In this document: one piece after another, positions 33,845-42,429 of the stretch
Layout of the letters: each line of letters starts with the position of its first letter
Numbering within the stretch: position 1 is the first letter of the stretch
From: an uncultured Lachnospiraceae bacterium
Lineage (GTDB): Bacteria; Bacillota; Clostridia; Lachnospirales; Lachnospiraceae
DNA: 51,349 nt
NCBI GenBank assembly: GCA_910588895.1
Contig: CAJUSS010000005.1
Coordinates: 2,342 to 53,690 of the forward strand
Direction of reading: 5' to 3'
Translations under genes and position numbers: made by a program
The notes under the pieces: model-generated
What the model was told of the DNA's origin: nothing
Database searches by the model: none
Seen by the model: the letters and a program-made list of their open reading frames with translations, nothing else

Positions 33845-34764
33845 GCGAGAAAAAAGCGATCCGCGTCGCTTACGGTGAAGCACTTGCAGCTCTGGGAGAG
33901 ACAAATGACAAGATCGTAGCCCTGGATGCCGATCTTTCCCATTCTACAATGACGTATAAATTTGCGGACAAGTTCCCGGATCGTTTCTTTAACGCCGGGA
34001 TCGCCGAAGCAAACATGGTCGATATGGCTGTGGGCCTGGCTTCCATGGGATACATCCCCTTTGTCAGCACTTTCGCCATATTTGGCACAGGCCGGGCCTA
34101 CGACCAGGTCCGCAACGGCTGTGCCTACGGCAATTTCAACGTCAAGTTTGCCATGTCCCATGCCGGTGTCACCTTAGGTGAGGACGGCGGTTCCCACCAG
34201 GCGATCGAGGATATCTGCCTGATGCGGGTGATCCCCCGTATGACGGTCATCGTCCCCTGCGATGCCAATGAGGCTGCCCGGGCCGTAAAGGCCATGGTAG
34301 ACGCAGATGGCCCCATGTATCTGCGCATGGCCCGTATGCCATCCCCGGTCCTGGATATGGACATGCCCTTTACGATCGGTAAAGCTAACGTACTCCGTGA
34401 AGGGACCGACGCGGTGATCTTCGCCTGCGGGATCTTAGTGGATGCTGCCCTCCATGCTGCCGAGGCTTTAAAGGAGGAGGGGATCGATGCCGCGGTGGTG
34501 AACGTACACACCATCAAACCTCTCGACGAGGAGACCATCATCGCCTACGCCAGAAAGTGCAGGAAGGTAGTCACCGCAGAGGAACACTCTGTGATCGGCG
34601 GCCTGGGGGATGCAGTTGCCTCCGCACTTTTAGGGAAAGGCGACTTTAGGTTCAAAAAGATAGGCGTCCAGGACCGGTTCGGTCAGTCCGGGAAGCCCTT
34701 TGATCTGCTGACGGAGTATGGATTGACAGCGAAGGATATCGCGGAGGCGGTCAGAGGGCTGTAG
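33841..34764 (+). CDS. Transketolase, C-terminal subunit
   Basis: 307 residues carrying the pyrimidine-binding and C-terminal domains: AYGEALAALGETNDKIVALDADLSHST, FFNAGIAEANMVDMAVGLAS, SHAGVTLGEDGGSHQAIEDI, then INVHTIKPLD-like VNVHTIKPLDEETI and TAEEHSVIGGLGDAVAS. It functions with the preceding subunit as a heterotetramer. Terminated by the hairpin at 34809-34865. Confidence 0.95.
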   Translation: MSEKKAIRVAYGEALAALGETNDKIVALDADLSHSTMTYKFADKFPDRFFNAGIAEANMVDMAVGLASMGYIPFVSTFAIFGTGRAYDQVRNGCAYGNFNVKFAMSHAGVTLGEDGGSHQAIEDICLMRVIPRMTVIVPCDANEAARAVKAMVDADGPMYLRMARMPSPVLDMDMPFTIGKANVLREGTDAVIFACGILVDAALHAAEALKEEGIDAAVVNVHTIKPLDEETIIAYARKCRKVVTAEEHSVIGGLGDAVASALLGKGDFRFKKIGVQDRFGQSGKPFDLLTEYGLTAKDIAEAVRGL

Positions 34765-34808
34765 AGCCTGACCGTTCCGCCTTTCTGGTCTCTCTTGATT
34801 CCGGCGAT

Positions 34809-34865
34809 AAAAAGAGGCTGCCGCAAAGGGTAGTGCAACACTATCCTGCGGCAGTCTCTTTTTTT
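34809..34865. terminator. Bidirectional terminator between transketolase and HAD gene
   Basis: A-run, GAGGCTGCCGCA, inner GTAGTG-CAA-CACTAT hairpin, TGCGGCAGTCTC and a long T-run; one mismatch in the outer stem. It separates convergent genes. Confidence 0.92.
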
Positions 34866-34901
34866 GTCTCTATTGTTTTTTTCAGTATCTGCACCTTGGC
34901 A

Positions 34902-35717
34902 CTATTCTTTATAGAACACCTTATCGATGATCCCCAGCTGTTTTAAAGCGTAGGCGATCCCGTCCTCCTCCACGGTCCTGGTGGTATAGGCGGCATAGGG
35001 CTCCAGATCCTTGTCGTGCTTTCCCATGAGGACCGTGTTTTTCGCGTAGGTGAACATGGAAAGGTCATTGGTGCTGTCGCCGAACACATAGGCATCCTCC
35101 AGGGATAACCCATAGTGATCCAGCACCATCCCGATCGCGGTGGCCTTGGAATGGCCTCTGGGGACGCACTCCCAGAAATCATCTCCCCGGTCGATCACCT
35201 CAAAGTCAACTTCCAGATCTTTTAAGAACCGTTCTATATCGCTTCCCTCATCGGTATAGCAGCAGAACTTGTCAAAGACGTAGCCATCCTCCTCGATCGG
35301 GTGGGGGGAGACCTTGCCGTCCTTTAGGATATTCCACCGCAGCTTTTCCAGCTTGGGCATCCAGGATGTGTCCCTCTTAAAGTGACAGCTGTCCCTTGCC
35401 TCCAGGATCGCCTCTACCTTGCAATCCTTTAACAACTGTTTGATCTTAAGGCCCTGCCCATGAGGGATCGACCTGGCATATACTTCTTTTCCTTCCAGGA
35501 CGATATAGGTCCCGCATCCGCACAGGTAGCCGTCCATATCGATGGACTGGCGGATCGGATCTAAAAGGCAGTAGACCCGGCCGGAATTGACAAAGGTCAG
35601 ATGGCCCTGTCTGCGTGCCTCCGCCACCGCTTTTATGGCGCTTTCCGGCACCCTCTGCCAGGCCTCACTGAAAAGAGTCCCATCCACATCAAAAAACAAC
35701 GCTTTTCTGCTGCCCAT
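34902..35717 (-). CDS. HAD-superfamily Cof-type phosphatase
   Basis: 271 residues from the ATG at 35717 (GGAGG five bases upstream). Motif I FFDVDGTLFSE supplies the nucleophile and acid Asp, motif II is FVNSG, the Lys of motif III is in the GHSKATAIGMVLDHYG region, and motif IV is FGDSTNDLSMF. A C2-type cap lies between. Such enzymes dephosphorylate sugar phosphates, nucleotides or flavins; the substrate cannot be read from sequence. It lies 14 bp after the trigger-factor-like gene, probably in one operon. Confidence 0.9.
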   Translation of the reverse strand: MGSRKALFFDVDGTLFSEAWQRVPESAIKAVAEARRQGHLTFVNSGRVYCLLDPIRQSIDMDGYLCGCGTYIVLEGKEVYARSIPHGQGLKIKQLLKDCKVEAILEARDSCHFKRDTSWMPKLEKLRWNILKDGKVSPHPIEEDGYVFDKFCCYTDEGSDIERFLKDLEVDFEVIDRGDDFWECVPRGHSKATAIGMVLDHYGLSLEDAYVFGDSTNDLSMFTYAKNTVLMGKHDKDLEPYAAYTTRTVEEDGIAYALKQLGIIDKVFYKE

Positions 35718-35731
35718 CTCTACCTCCACGA

Positions 35732-36808
35732 TCACTCGATCTTCGCATTCTCCACTAAAAATCCCATGACCATCACATTGCGGGCCGCCTGATCCACCGC
35801 GTCCTGGCCATAGGAAGCGATCAGCTCATCCGGACTGTCCAGTCCATAGGTGACCGCTATGGCCATCCTTGCCTCATCGTCTACCTCCAGCCCTTCCTTG
35901 TCCGCGATCTCTTTCGCGATCAGGCTCACCTTTATGTTGCTCTCGATATCGGAGCGCATGTAATCCTTAAAACTGCCCTCATCCATACCGAACATGGTAG
36001 CATAGTCTTCCAGCGTCATGCCGCTCTGCTTTAGGGCCGCCTCCATCTCCTCCATCTGCAGTTCCAGCTCCATATCCACCTGGGTATCTAAGCCTGTAAA
36101 GGTACTGGTGGCCAGAAGCTGTTCCATCACGTCGTTCTGCTTCTGGTACTCGGCATTTTCCTTGGCATTATCTTCTAAGGTCTTCTTCACTTCGGCCCGA
36201 TATTCCTCCACGGTCTTACTGGTCTGGGAGACCTTCTGTACAAACTCGTCCGTCAGCTCCGCATCCTTCTGCTCCTTGATGGAATTGACCGTCACATCAA
36301 AGACCACCGCCTGACCGGCCAGCTCTGTATTCCCGTAGTTCTCCGGGAAGGTCAGATCTAAGCTCAGCTCATCGCCTACATTTGCTCCGATCAGCCCGTC
36401 CTCAAAACCGTCGATGAAAGAACCGGATCCCAGCTCTAAGTCATAGCCGGCTGCGGTCCCTCCCTGGAAGGCCTCGCCGTCCTTCATGCCCACATAGTCG
36501 ATGTTCACCACATCGCCTTCTTGTGCCGGACGGTCCGTGATCTCGATCTCCTCCGGATTATAGGACAGGACATAGCCGATCTGCGTTTCTACATCCTCGT
36601 CCGTCACTGTGATATCAGGTTCCTGGATCTTTAGACCCATATACTCTCCTAAAGTGACCGTCGCTTCCTGTACCTGTGCCTGGGTCTCTTCTGCCGTGGT
36701 CTCCGCTGCGGTCGTCGTCTCCTGGACATCCTCTTTGCCGTTGCCGCATCCGGCCGTTACCGCCGCCGCTGCCAACACACATAAAACTACTTTTTTGGAT
36801 CTCTTCAT
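35732..36808 (-). CDS. Trigger-factor-like peptidyl-prolyl isomerase lipoprotein
   Basis: 358 residues. The signal peptide ends in a lipobox (VTAGC near residue 20). A Thr/Glu-rich linker (QETTTAAETTAEETQ) precedes a trigger-factor N-terminal-like stretch, an FKBP domain (EGDVVNIDYVGMKDGEAFQGG, GSGSFIDGFEDGLIGANVGDELSLDLTFPENYG) and a helical trigger-factor C-terminal domain. It is thus an extracytoplasmic, membrane-anchored foldase rather than the ribosome-bound trigger factor; assisting folding of exported proteins is inferred. RBS GGAAAGGTG before the ATG at 36808. A TGTTATAAC extended -10 element lies upstream near 36870. Confidence 0.9.
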   Translation of the reverse strand: MKRSKKVVLCVLAAAAVTAGCGNGKEDVQETTTAAETTAEETQAQVQEATVTLGEYMGLKIQEPDITVTDEDVETQIGYVLSYNPEEIEITDRPAQEGDVVNIDYVGMKDGEAFQGGTAAGYDLELGSGSFIDGFEDGLIGANVGDELSLDLTFPENYGNTELAGQAVVFDVTVNSIKEQKDAELTDEFVQKVSQTSKTVEEYRAEVKKTLEDNAKENAEYQKQNDVMEQLLATSTFTGLDTQVDMELELQMEEMEAALKQSGMTLEDYATMFGMDEGSFKDYMRSDIESNIKVSLIAKEIADKEGLEVDDEARMAIAVTYGLDSPDELIASYGQDAVDQAARNVMVMGFLVENAKIE

Positions 36809-36947
36809 GATCACCTTTCCTTTTCTTTTTGCTTATCATCGTCTGCTTATGATCTGGACCATATCTTTATAGTTATAACATAGGACAGCGGAAAAAGGAA
36901 GCTTTTCCGGACAGATCACACAAATTACACAAATTCACCACACGCTG

Positions 36948-38348
36948 TCATCTATAAAAGGCCTTAAACGCTTTGTATGCGCTCAGGATATCCAGCTTGG
37001 AGGCCAGCTCAAAGGGCGCGTGCATGGAGAGGATCGGAACGCCCAGATCTACGGTTTCTATCTCCATGCGGGCTACCAGCTTGGCGATGGTGCCGCCGCC
37101 GCCTTCATCTACCTTGCCCATCTCCCCGGTCTGCCAATATACGCCTTCTTCATCCAGGATGTGGATCACCTGGGCCATCAGCTCGGCGCTGGCATCGTTA
37201 GAGGAGGATTTCCCTCTGGCTCCGGTGTATTTGGTCAGAACACAGCCGTGATTGATCTGGCATGCGTTCTGCTTTTCGAACACATCCGGGAAGGTGGGGT
37301 CAAAGGCCGCGTTCACGTCGGAGGACAGACAGGTGGAGACCCGCAGGACCTTCCGCGCGGGAACGCCAAAGATGGCGGCCAGATCTTCTATGTAGTGGAG
37401 CAGGTAATCCGAATCCAGGCCGGTGTTCCCCTCGGATCCGATCTCTTCCTTGTCCGTCAGGACGGTCACAGTCGTGTGGGCCGGATTCTCTGCCTCGATC
37501 TCCGCCATCAGGGCCGTGTAGGCGCACACCCGGTCGTCCTGGCCGTAAGCGCCGATCATGCTGCGGTCCAGCCCCACATCCACAGCCTTCACCGCCGGCA
37601 CGATCTCGATCTCTGCCCGGACAAGATCCTTTTCCGTGATCTTATACTGTTCATTTAAAAGCTGCATGGCCAGGAGCTTAAAGGGCTCCTTCACCTCTTC
37701 ATCCAGATAGGGCACCGATCCGATCACCAGGTTCAGCTCTTCTCCCCGCAGGCCTTCCTTAAGAGGTCTTTCGTTCTGCTTTGCCGCCAGGTGGGGGAGC
37801 AGGTCCGTGATGCAGAATACAGGATCGCCTTCTTTTTCACCGATGCAGATGTCCACAGATGTCCCGTCCTTTTTGACCGCCACGCCATGGATAGCCAGAG
37901 GCGTAGCGCCCCACTGGTATTTGCGGATCCCTCCGTAATAATGGGTCTTAAAATAAGCCAGCTCATCCTTCTCATACAGGGGTGCAGGCTTTAAGTCCAG
38001 CCTGGGAGAATCGATATGCGCGCCGTTGATCCGAACTCCCTTTTCTATAGGCTCTGTGCCAAAGGTAGTGGCGATCAGGGATTTTCCCCGTTTCACCAGA
38101 TACACCTTGTCGCCGGGAGCATAGCTTGCCGCCTCGTCAAATGGCTTATAGCCCTTCTCCTCCAAAAGCGCGACAGCGTAGCGGACACATTCCCGCTCGG
38201 TCTTTCCTTTATCCAGGAACTTTTTATAGCCTTCACAGAAAGCCCTCGCCTCCTCGATCTGCTCCGGCGCGTCCTTGGCGATATGCGGATCCTTCCAGAG
38301 CAGCGCCTCGGCCAGCTCCTGCCCCTCTGTCTTTTTCTTTTCCATCAT
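36948..38348 (-). CDS. M18-family aminopeptidase (aspartyl/leucyl type)
   Basis: 466 residues. A dinuclear-zinc exopeptidase removing N-terminal residues, cytosolic. Visible ligand motifs are NGAHIDSPRLDLKP, a catalytic Glu pair in TDKEEIGSEGNTG, and MHAPFELASKLDI near the C-terminus. RBS GGAGGAATAG before ATGATG. It is transcribed toward the trigger-factor-like gene; a small 7-bp hairpin with an internal T-run (36889-36909) lies between them, at best a weak terminator. Confidence 0.94.
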   Translation of the reverse strand: MMEKKKTEGQELAEALLWKDPHIAKDAPEQIEEARAFCEGYKKFLDKGKTERECVRYAVALLEEKGYKPFDEAASYAPGDKVYLVKRGKSLIATTFGTEPIEKGVRINGAHIDSPRLDLKPAPLYEKDELAYFKTHYYGGIRKYQWGATPLAIHGVAVKKDGTSVDICIGEKEGDPVFCITDLLPHLAAKQNERPLKEGLRGEELNLVIGSVPYLDEEVKEPFKLLAMQLLNEQYKITEKDLVRAEIEIVPAVKAVDVGLDRSMIGAYGQDDRVCAYTALMAEIEAENPAHTTVTVLTDKEEIGSEGNTGLDSDYLLHYIEDLAAIFGVPARKVLRVSTCLSSDVNAAFDPTFPDVFEKQNACQINHGCVLTKYTGARGKSSSNDASAELMAQVIHILDEEGVYWQTGEMGKVDEGGGGTIAKLVARMEIETVDLGVPILSMHAPFELASKLDILSAYKAFKAFYR

Positions 38349-38448
38349 CTATTCCTCCGTGTTTTTCTTTTCCTTTTTTCTTCTGCGTTTTTTTGATCGT
38401 TCCTTTCGCGTATTTTTGCCGCCGCACCCTGCCCCTCTTTTCCTTTCT

Positions 38449-38904
38449 CTACCGGAACAGCTCCTTGCTGTCCAGTGCCAGGGTGAAGGGGCCGTCATTG
38501 ACCAGGGAGACCTTCATGTCCGCGCCGAAACGGCCATGCTCCACCTTTGTGGCCACTCTTTCCCGGAAGCCTTGGACCATATACATATACAGGGCCTCCG
38601 CCTTCGCAGGGGCGCCTGCGCGGACGAAGCTGGGACGGTTCCCCTTATGGCAGTCGGCGTACAAGGTGAACTGGCTGATCACCAGCACCTCCCCGCCCAC
38701 ATCCGCCAAGGAAAGGTTCGTCTTCCCGTTTTCATCCTCAAAGATCCGCAGCTTGCTGATCTTATCCATCATCCGGTCCGCTTCCTTTTCATCGTCCTCG
38801 TCGGAGATGCCCACCAGCAAAAGGTAGCCTCTCCCGATCTGCCCGATCATCTGGCCATCCACTGCAACGGATGCCTCCCGGACCCTTTGTAATACGACTT
38901 TCAT
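38449..38904 (-). CDS. dtd: D-aminoacyl-tRNA deacylase
   Basis: 151 residues from MKVVLQRVREASVAVDG; GGAGG lies four bases before this ATG, and the long upstream extension is rejected. It hydrolyses D-aminoacyl-tRNA, including D-Tyr-tRNA. Family marks are SQFTLYADCHKGNRPSF and the C-terminal VNDGPFTLALDS, corresponding to the GPVT-type cross-subunit motif. It lies 183 bp after the small alarmone synthetase. In Bacillota dtd classically follows relA; here a short synthetase takes that place. Confidence 0.94.
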   Translation of the reverse strand: MKVVLQRVREASVAVDGQMIGQIGRGYLLLVGISDEDDEKEADRMMDKISKLRIFEDENGKTNLSLADVGGEVLVISQFTLYADCHKGNRPSFVRAGAPAKAEALYMYMVQGFRERVATKVEHGRFGADMKVSLVNDGPFTLALDSKELFR

Positions 38905-39087
38905 CGTTCCTCCGTTCTCCACATGTCTCACTGCACTGTACCGTTCTGGCCCGCACTGCTCACGACGCCCCGGCTCTGCCGCGCATCTGTCCACAACGTA
39001 CCGCGACCGGCGGCCTTTTGATCTTTCCCAGCCTCCGGTCTGCGTTTTTTTGGTCTCTCCGCCTGCGCACACCTGTCTGTAGGCAGG

Positions 39088-39741
39088 TCAATAGGTTACA
39101 TCGTCTCGTTTCTCTGTTATGGCAAGGAGGGCTCTGTGCAGCGAATACATCTTATCATCCAGCACATCCACGATATCCGCACAGGATTTCAGCTCTCTCA
39201 GCAGCATCTTTGGGGTATCCCCTTCCAATTTATAGGCGATCTTATGCTCCAGGCTAGCCCAAAAGTCCATAGCCACCGACCGGATCTGTATCTCTACCTT
39301 CACATCCCGCCGGCCGTCGCTTAAAAATATCGGCACTGAGACTACCATATGGTAGCTCTTATAGCCGTTGGGCTTCGGGTTCTGGATATAATCCTTCACA
39401 TGGAGGACTGTGATATCCTCCTGCTTTTCGATGATCCCCGCGATCTGATAGATATCCGAGGTGAAGGAGCAGATGATCCGTACTCCGGCGATATCGCTGA
39501 GCTTTTCGTTCATGTTCTCGATCGTCACCTCGTGACCGTCCTGCTGGAGCTTCCGCACGATGCTGTCCGCCGTCTTGAGCCTGTACTTGATGTGCTCGAT
39601 GGGATCATAACGATACCGGCAGACAAACTCATCGTTTATCGTCTGCGCCCGCAAAGCCATCTTTTTTAAGGCTGAGTCATAAAGGAACATGGTCTCTTCC
39701 CATTGGTCCACTTCCTCCTGGCTCTTTTGACCATCCTCCAA
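39088..39741 (-). CDS. Small alarmone synthetase (RelQ/YjbM-like GTP pyrophosphokinase)
   Basis: 217 residues with only the synthetase domain: YRLKTADSIVRKL, NEKLSDIAGVRIICSFTSDIYQIA, KPNGYKSYHMVV (GTP-binding loop) and EIQIRSVAMDFWASLEHKIAYK. There is no hydrolase or TGS/ACT part. The only plausible in-frame start is TTG at 39741, with AAGGGGG upstream; the ATG at 39746 is out of frame. It begins 13 bp after the stop of the S1-domain gene, so the two are cotranscribed. Unlike the broken RelA-like gene at 4.3-5.2 kb, this copy is intact. Confidence 0.9.
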   Translation of the reverse strand: MEDGQKSQEEVDQWEETMFLYDSALKKMALRAQTINDEFVCRYRYDPIEHIKYRLKTADSIVRKLQQDGHEVTIENMNEKLSDIAGVRIICSFTSDIYQIAGIIEKQEDITVLHVKDYIQNPKPNGYKSYHMVVSVPIFLSDGRRDVKVEIQIRSVAMDFWASLEHKIAYKLEGDTPKMLLRELKSCADIVDVLDDKMYSLHRALLAITEKRDDVTY

Positions 39742-39754
39742 TCCATAGACCCCC

Positions 39755-40807
39755 TTAACTTAACTTGATCCCTTTCAGCAGCGCTCCAAGGCCTGTGGTT
39801 GCTTGTCCGCTCTCTTTATAATCGAACACTTCCTCAGCCGGTGCATCCGCCTCTTCCAGGGCACGCATGGACAGGCCGATCTTCCCGTTATCTGCGGAGA
39901 GGATCTTCACCTTCACCGTCTGCCCCTCCTTCAGCACCACGCCGGGGTGCTTGATCCGCTGGGTGCTGATCTGGGAGATATGCAGAAGTCCGGTCAGGCC
40001 GTTATCCAACAGCACAAAAGCGCCGTAGTCCTTCAGGGTCTCCACAGTCCCTTCCACCACTGCTCCTACCTGGCACTTAGCTACTTTTTTCTTCTTTTCC
40101 TCTGCCAGCTTCTCTCTGGCCACCTCTCTGCCGGAGAGCACCAGACGCTTGTTCTCTTCCTCCGCGGTGATCACGGTGACCTCCAGGGTCTTTCCGTTCC
40201 ACTCGTTTAAGTCCTCTACATACTCTGCCGCCAGCTTAGATGCCGGGATGAAGCCACGGATACCTTCCAGATAAGCCACGGCGCCGCTCTTTACGATCTC
40301 AGCGATCTTCACCTTTACGATGGTCCGCTCCTCCATCATCTTTTTCAGCTTATCCCAGGCTAAAAGATCGTTGGCCTCTTTCTTAGACAGGAGGATGTTC
40401 CCGTCCCCGTCGTCCGTCTTCACCACGGTCGCGGTGATCTCATCCCCTGGCTGGATCTCCTCCTTTAACTGGAAGTCCGGATCATTGGATAAGTCTTCCT
40501 TCTTGATGATCCCTTCTGCGTAATACTTTAGATCCAAAGTCACCTTTTCCTCGTCCACTCCGATCACCGTGCCGGTCAGGATATCCCCTTCCCGCACACG
40601 CTTGAACGAAGCTTCGATCTCCGCCTCGTAATCTGCCATAGACTCCACTGGCTTTGGCGCTTCCTGCTCCTGTGCAGCCGCCTGCGCCGCTGGTGCCTCT
40701 GCCGGGGCTCCTTCTGCTGCAGCTATCTCCGCGCTCTGCACCTTTGCCGCGCTCTCCTCTGTCCTTACTTCTTCCTTGCTCTCTACTATGGTCTTTTCTC
40801 CGTCCAT
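39755..40807 (-). CDS. S1-domain RNA-binding protein (ribosomal protein S1-like)
   Basis: 350 residues from MDGEKTIVESKEE. An acidic, Ala/Glu-rich N-terminus (AEGAPAEAPAAQAAAQEQEA) is followed by three S1 (OB-fold) domains: GDILTGTVIGVDEEKVTLDL; KVKIAEIVKSGAVAYLEGIRG; GAVVEGTVETLKDYGAFVLLDNGLTGLLHIS. It is shorter than the six-domain enterobacterial S1 and is like the short S1 proteins of Bacillota. It probably helps recruit mRNA to the 30S subunit or acts in RNA turnover. It is divergent from perR and cotranscribed with the small alarmone synthetase. Confidence 0.88.
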   Translation of the reverse strand: MDGEKTIVESKEEVRTEESAAKVQSAEIAAAEGAPAEAPAAQAAAQEQEAPKPVESMADYEAEIEASFKRVREGDILTGTVIGVDEEKVTLDLKYYAEGIIKKEDLSNDPDFQLKEEIQPGDEITATVVKTDDGDGNILLSKKEANDLLAWDKLKKMMEERTIVKVKIAEIVKSGAVAYLEGIRGFIPASKLAAEYVEDLNEWNGKTLEVTVITAEEENKRLVLSGREVAREKLAEEKKKKVAKCQVGAVVEGTVETLKDYGAFVLLDNGLTGLLHISQISTQRIKHPGVVLKEGQTVKVKILSADNGKIGLSMRALEEADAPAEEVFDYKESGQATTGLGALLKGIKLS

Positions 40808-40906
40808 GGATAAAACACTTCCCTTCTTATTGATATAGTGATCTGATGATCGACACACTTTTTTAATCATACCATGATCTGCATAAAAACGAAAGCCCAA
40901 ACCATA

Positions 40907-40955
40907 TTGACATCTGCGTTTTTTTTGACTATACTAAAAACGATGATCATTATCT
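40907..40955 (+). promoter_or_regulatory. perR promoter with Fur/PerR-box-like palindrome
   Basis: Perfect TTGACA (40907-40912), 17-base spacer, TATACT (40930-40935). Five bases further is CGATGAT-C-ATTATCT (40941-40955), a 7-1-7 palindrome matching at five of seven pairs, placed where it would give autorepression. Confidence 0.7.
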
Positions 40956-40975
40956 TTTATCGGAAAGGAGGTCAC

Positions 40976-41392
40976 ATGAAGATACGGAAATACAGCCGCC
41001 AACGCGAGGCCATCAAGCACTGCCTTTCCATGCGATGCGACCATCCTACCGCAGATGCTCTCTACACCTGTATCCGCGAGGAATTCCCGAACATCAGCCT
41101 GGGTACGGTATATCGGAACTTAAATCTCTTAGTCGGATCCGGAGAGATCCAGAAATTGAGCTTCGGGGACGGTGCCGACCATTTTGACGCCAGGACAGCG
41201 CCCCATTACCACTTCGTATGCCGCTGCTGCCATCAGGTCAGCGATCTTCCCATGGGCCTTTTGACCGAGATCGATCATCTGGCCCAGCGCTACTATGACG
41301 GAATGGTAGAGGGTCATTCCACCATCTTTTACGGTGTCTGCAGCGCCTGCACAAATGACAGCCCCAGATCGGATCCTGCAGCCAAAAAATGA
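40976..41392 (+). CDS. perR: Fur-family peroxide regulator PerR-like
   Basis: 138 residues from the ATG at 40976 (RBS AAAGGAGGTCAC). The winged helix (RQREAIKHCLSMRCDHPTADALYTCIREEFPNISLGTVYRNLNLL) is followed by the dimerisation domain with HFDARTAPHYHFVCRCC and a second Cys pair FYGVCSAC, the structural zinc site. The metal-sensing His/Asp residues in ADHFDAR support PerR rather than Fur, as does the neighbouring rubrerythrin gene with a similar box. PerR represses oxidative-stress genes until peroxide oxidises it. Confidence 0.85.
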   Translation: MKIRKYSRQREAIKHCLSMRCDHPTADALYTCIREEFPNISLGTVYRNLNLLVGSGEIQKLSFGDGADHFDARTAPHYHFVCRCCHQVSDLPMGLLTEIDHLAQRYYDGMVEGHSTIFYGVCSACTNDSPRSDPAAKK

Positions 41393-41425
41393 AACGATAT
41401 CCTTATAGAAATCTTTTAAAAGGGC

Positions 41426-41468
41426 TTGACAGAAGGGTGTAGACATGTTAGAGTGATATCAGTTATCA
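41426..41468 (+). promoter_or_regulatory. Rubrerythrin promoter with PerR-box-like operator
   Basis: TTGACA (41426-41431), 17-base spacer, TAGAGT (41449-41454). TGATATC-A-GTTATCA (41454-41468) is a 7-1-7 palindrome with six of seven pairs matching and covers the expected start site, ideal for repression by the upstream PerR-like protein. Confidence 0.75.
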
Positions 41469-41518
41469 TTCCTATTATCAGATGACAGATCTATTTTCTA
41501 AGAAAAGGAGAACAAACT

Positions 41519-42073
41519 ATGAAAAAGTGGAGATGTTTAGTATGTGGCGAGATCATCGAGAGCGAGAACGCACCGGAGAAATGTCCGGTCTGCAATGCTC
41601 CCGCGTCCAAGTTTGAGTTGGTGGACGAGAGCGCAGAGCTGACCTGGGCTTGCGAGCATGTGATCGGTGTCGGCAAGGGTGAGGGCGTTTCCGAGGATAT
41701 CATCGCTGACTTAAGAGCAAACTTCGAGGGCGAGTGCTCCGAGGTCGGTATGTATCTGGCTATGTCCCGTCAGGCATTCCGCGAGGGCTATCCGGAGGTA
41801 GGCGAGTACTACAGACTGGCCGCTTTTGAGGAAGCTGAGCATGCAGCTAAGTTTGCTGAGCTGTTAGGCGAAGTGGTCACCACCAGCACCAAGAAGAACC
41901 TGGAACTGCGTGTCGCCGCTGAGAATGGCGCTACCGCCGGCAAGCTGGATCTGGCCGGCCGCGCAAAAAAGGCTAACCTGGATGCGATCCATGACACCGT
42001 CCATGAGATGGCAAAGGACGAGGCTCGCCACGGCCGTGCTTTCCAGGGCTTGCTGAAGAGGTATTTTAACTAA
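41519..42073 (+). CDS. Reverse rubrerythrin (N-terminal rubredoxin domain)
   Basis: 184 residues. A rubredoxin-like domain comes first (WRCLVCGEI and PEKCPVCNAPA, the four iron-binding Cys), then the four-helix diiron domain with FEGECSEVGMY, AAFEEAEHAAKF and MAKDEARHGRAFQGLL carrying Glu/His ligands. The order is reversed compared with classical rubrerythrin, as in clostridial oxygen-inducible NADH peroxidases. It detoxifies hydrogen peroxide and oxygen. Codon usage is of a highly expressed gene, and the leader is AAGGAG-equipped. Probably PerR-controlled. Confidence 0.95.
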   Translation: MKKWRCLVCGEIIESENAPEKCPVCNAPASKFELVDESAELTWACEHVIGVGKGEGVSEDIIADLRANFEGECSEVGMYLAMSRQAFREGYPEVGEYYRLAAFEEAEHAAKFAELLGEVVTTSTKKNLELRVAAENGATAGKLDLAGRAKKANLDAIHDTVHEMAKDEARHGRAFQGLLKRYFN

Positions 42074-42097
42074 AAGATACGCTGGATCTTGAAGACG

Positions 42098-42132
42098 AAG
42101 GGAATGGATCAGAAATGGTCTGTTCCCTTTTT
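42098..42132 (+). terminator. Rubrerythrin terminator
   Basis: AAGGGAA-TG-GATC, six-base loop, GGTC-TG-TTCCCTT (with G-U pairs giving a 13-bp stem), then T5. Confidence 0.82.
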
Positions 42133-42208
42133 CTGTTTGACAGGTCGATCTTTTCCCTATATCTTTTTACAACAGCCACTTGCTTATAAACTAAAAAGGA
42201 TCCCATCT

Positions 42209-42361
42209 TTCACAACCCATGTAGTAAATCATAAGAACTGTATCATCATCATTAAAAATGTACCTTTTGAAGAATGTGGACAATGTGGGGAAAAGTATTA
42301 TCCAAATGAAGTTGCTGAACAGCTTGATACAGTACAGACAGCAGAATTTTACTTTTCATAA
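42209..42361 (+). pseudogene. Remnant of a YgiT/MqsA-type zinc-finger antitoxin
   Basis: The frame reads TTHVVNHKNCIIIIKNVPFE, then ECGQCGEKYYPNEVAEQLDT. This is the second half of the small YgiT-type zinc-finger domain, with the CxxC that normally pairs with an N-terminal CxxC. Here the N-terminal Cys pair and start are absent, replaced by unrelated sequence, and the C-terminus stops early. The DNA is more AT-rich than its surroundings. No toxin partner gene is adjacent. Best read as a fragment of a type II toxin-antitoxin locus. Confidence 0.65.
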
Positions 42362-42429
42362 TGCCGCCGCCTGTTGTTTTACTGCTTCTTTGCGTTTTGC
42401 GCCTCCTCCACTTCTTCCTCTTCCGCCCT

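Noticed and set aside
38905..39072. N-terminal extension of dtd
   Set aside because: The extension is unlike the family and a perfect RBS precedes the internal ATG at 38904.
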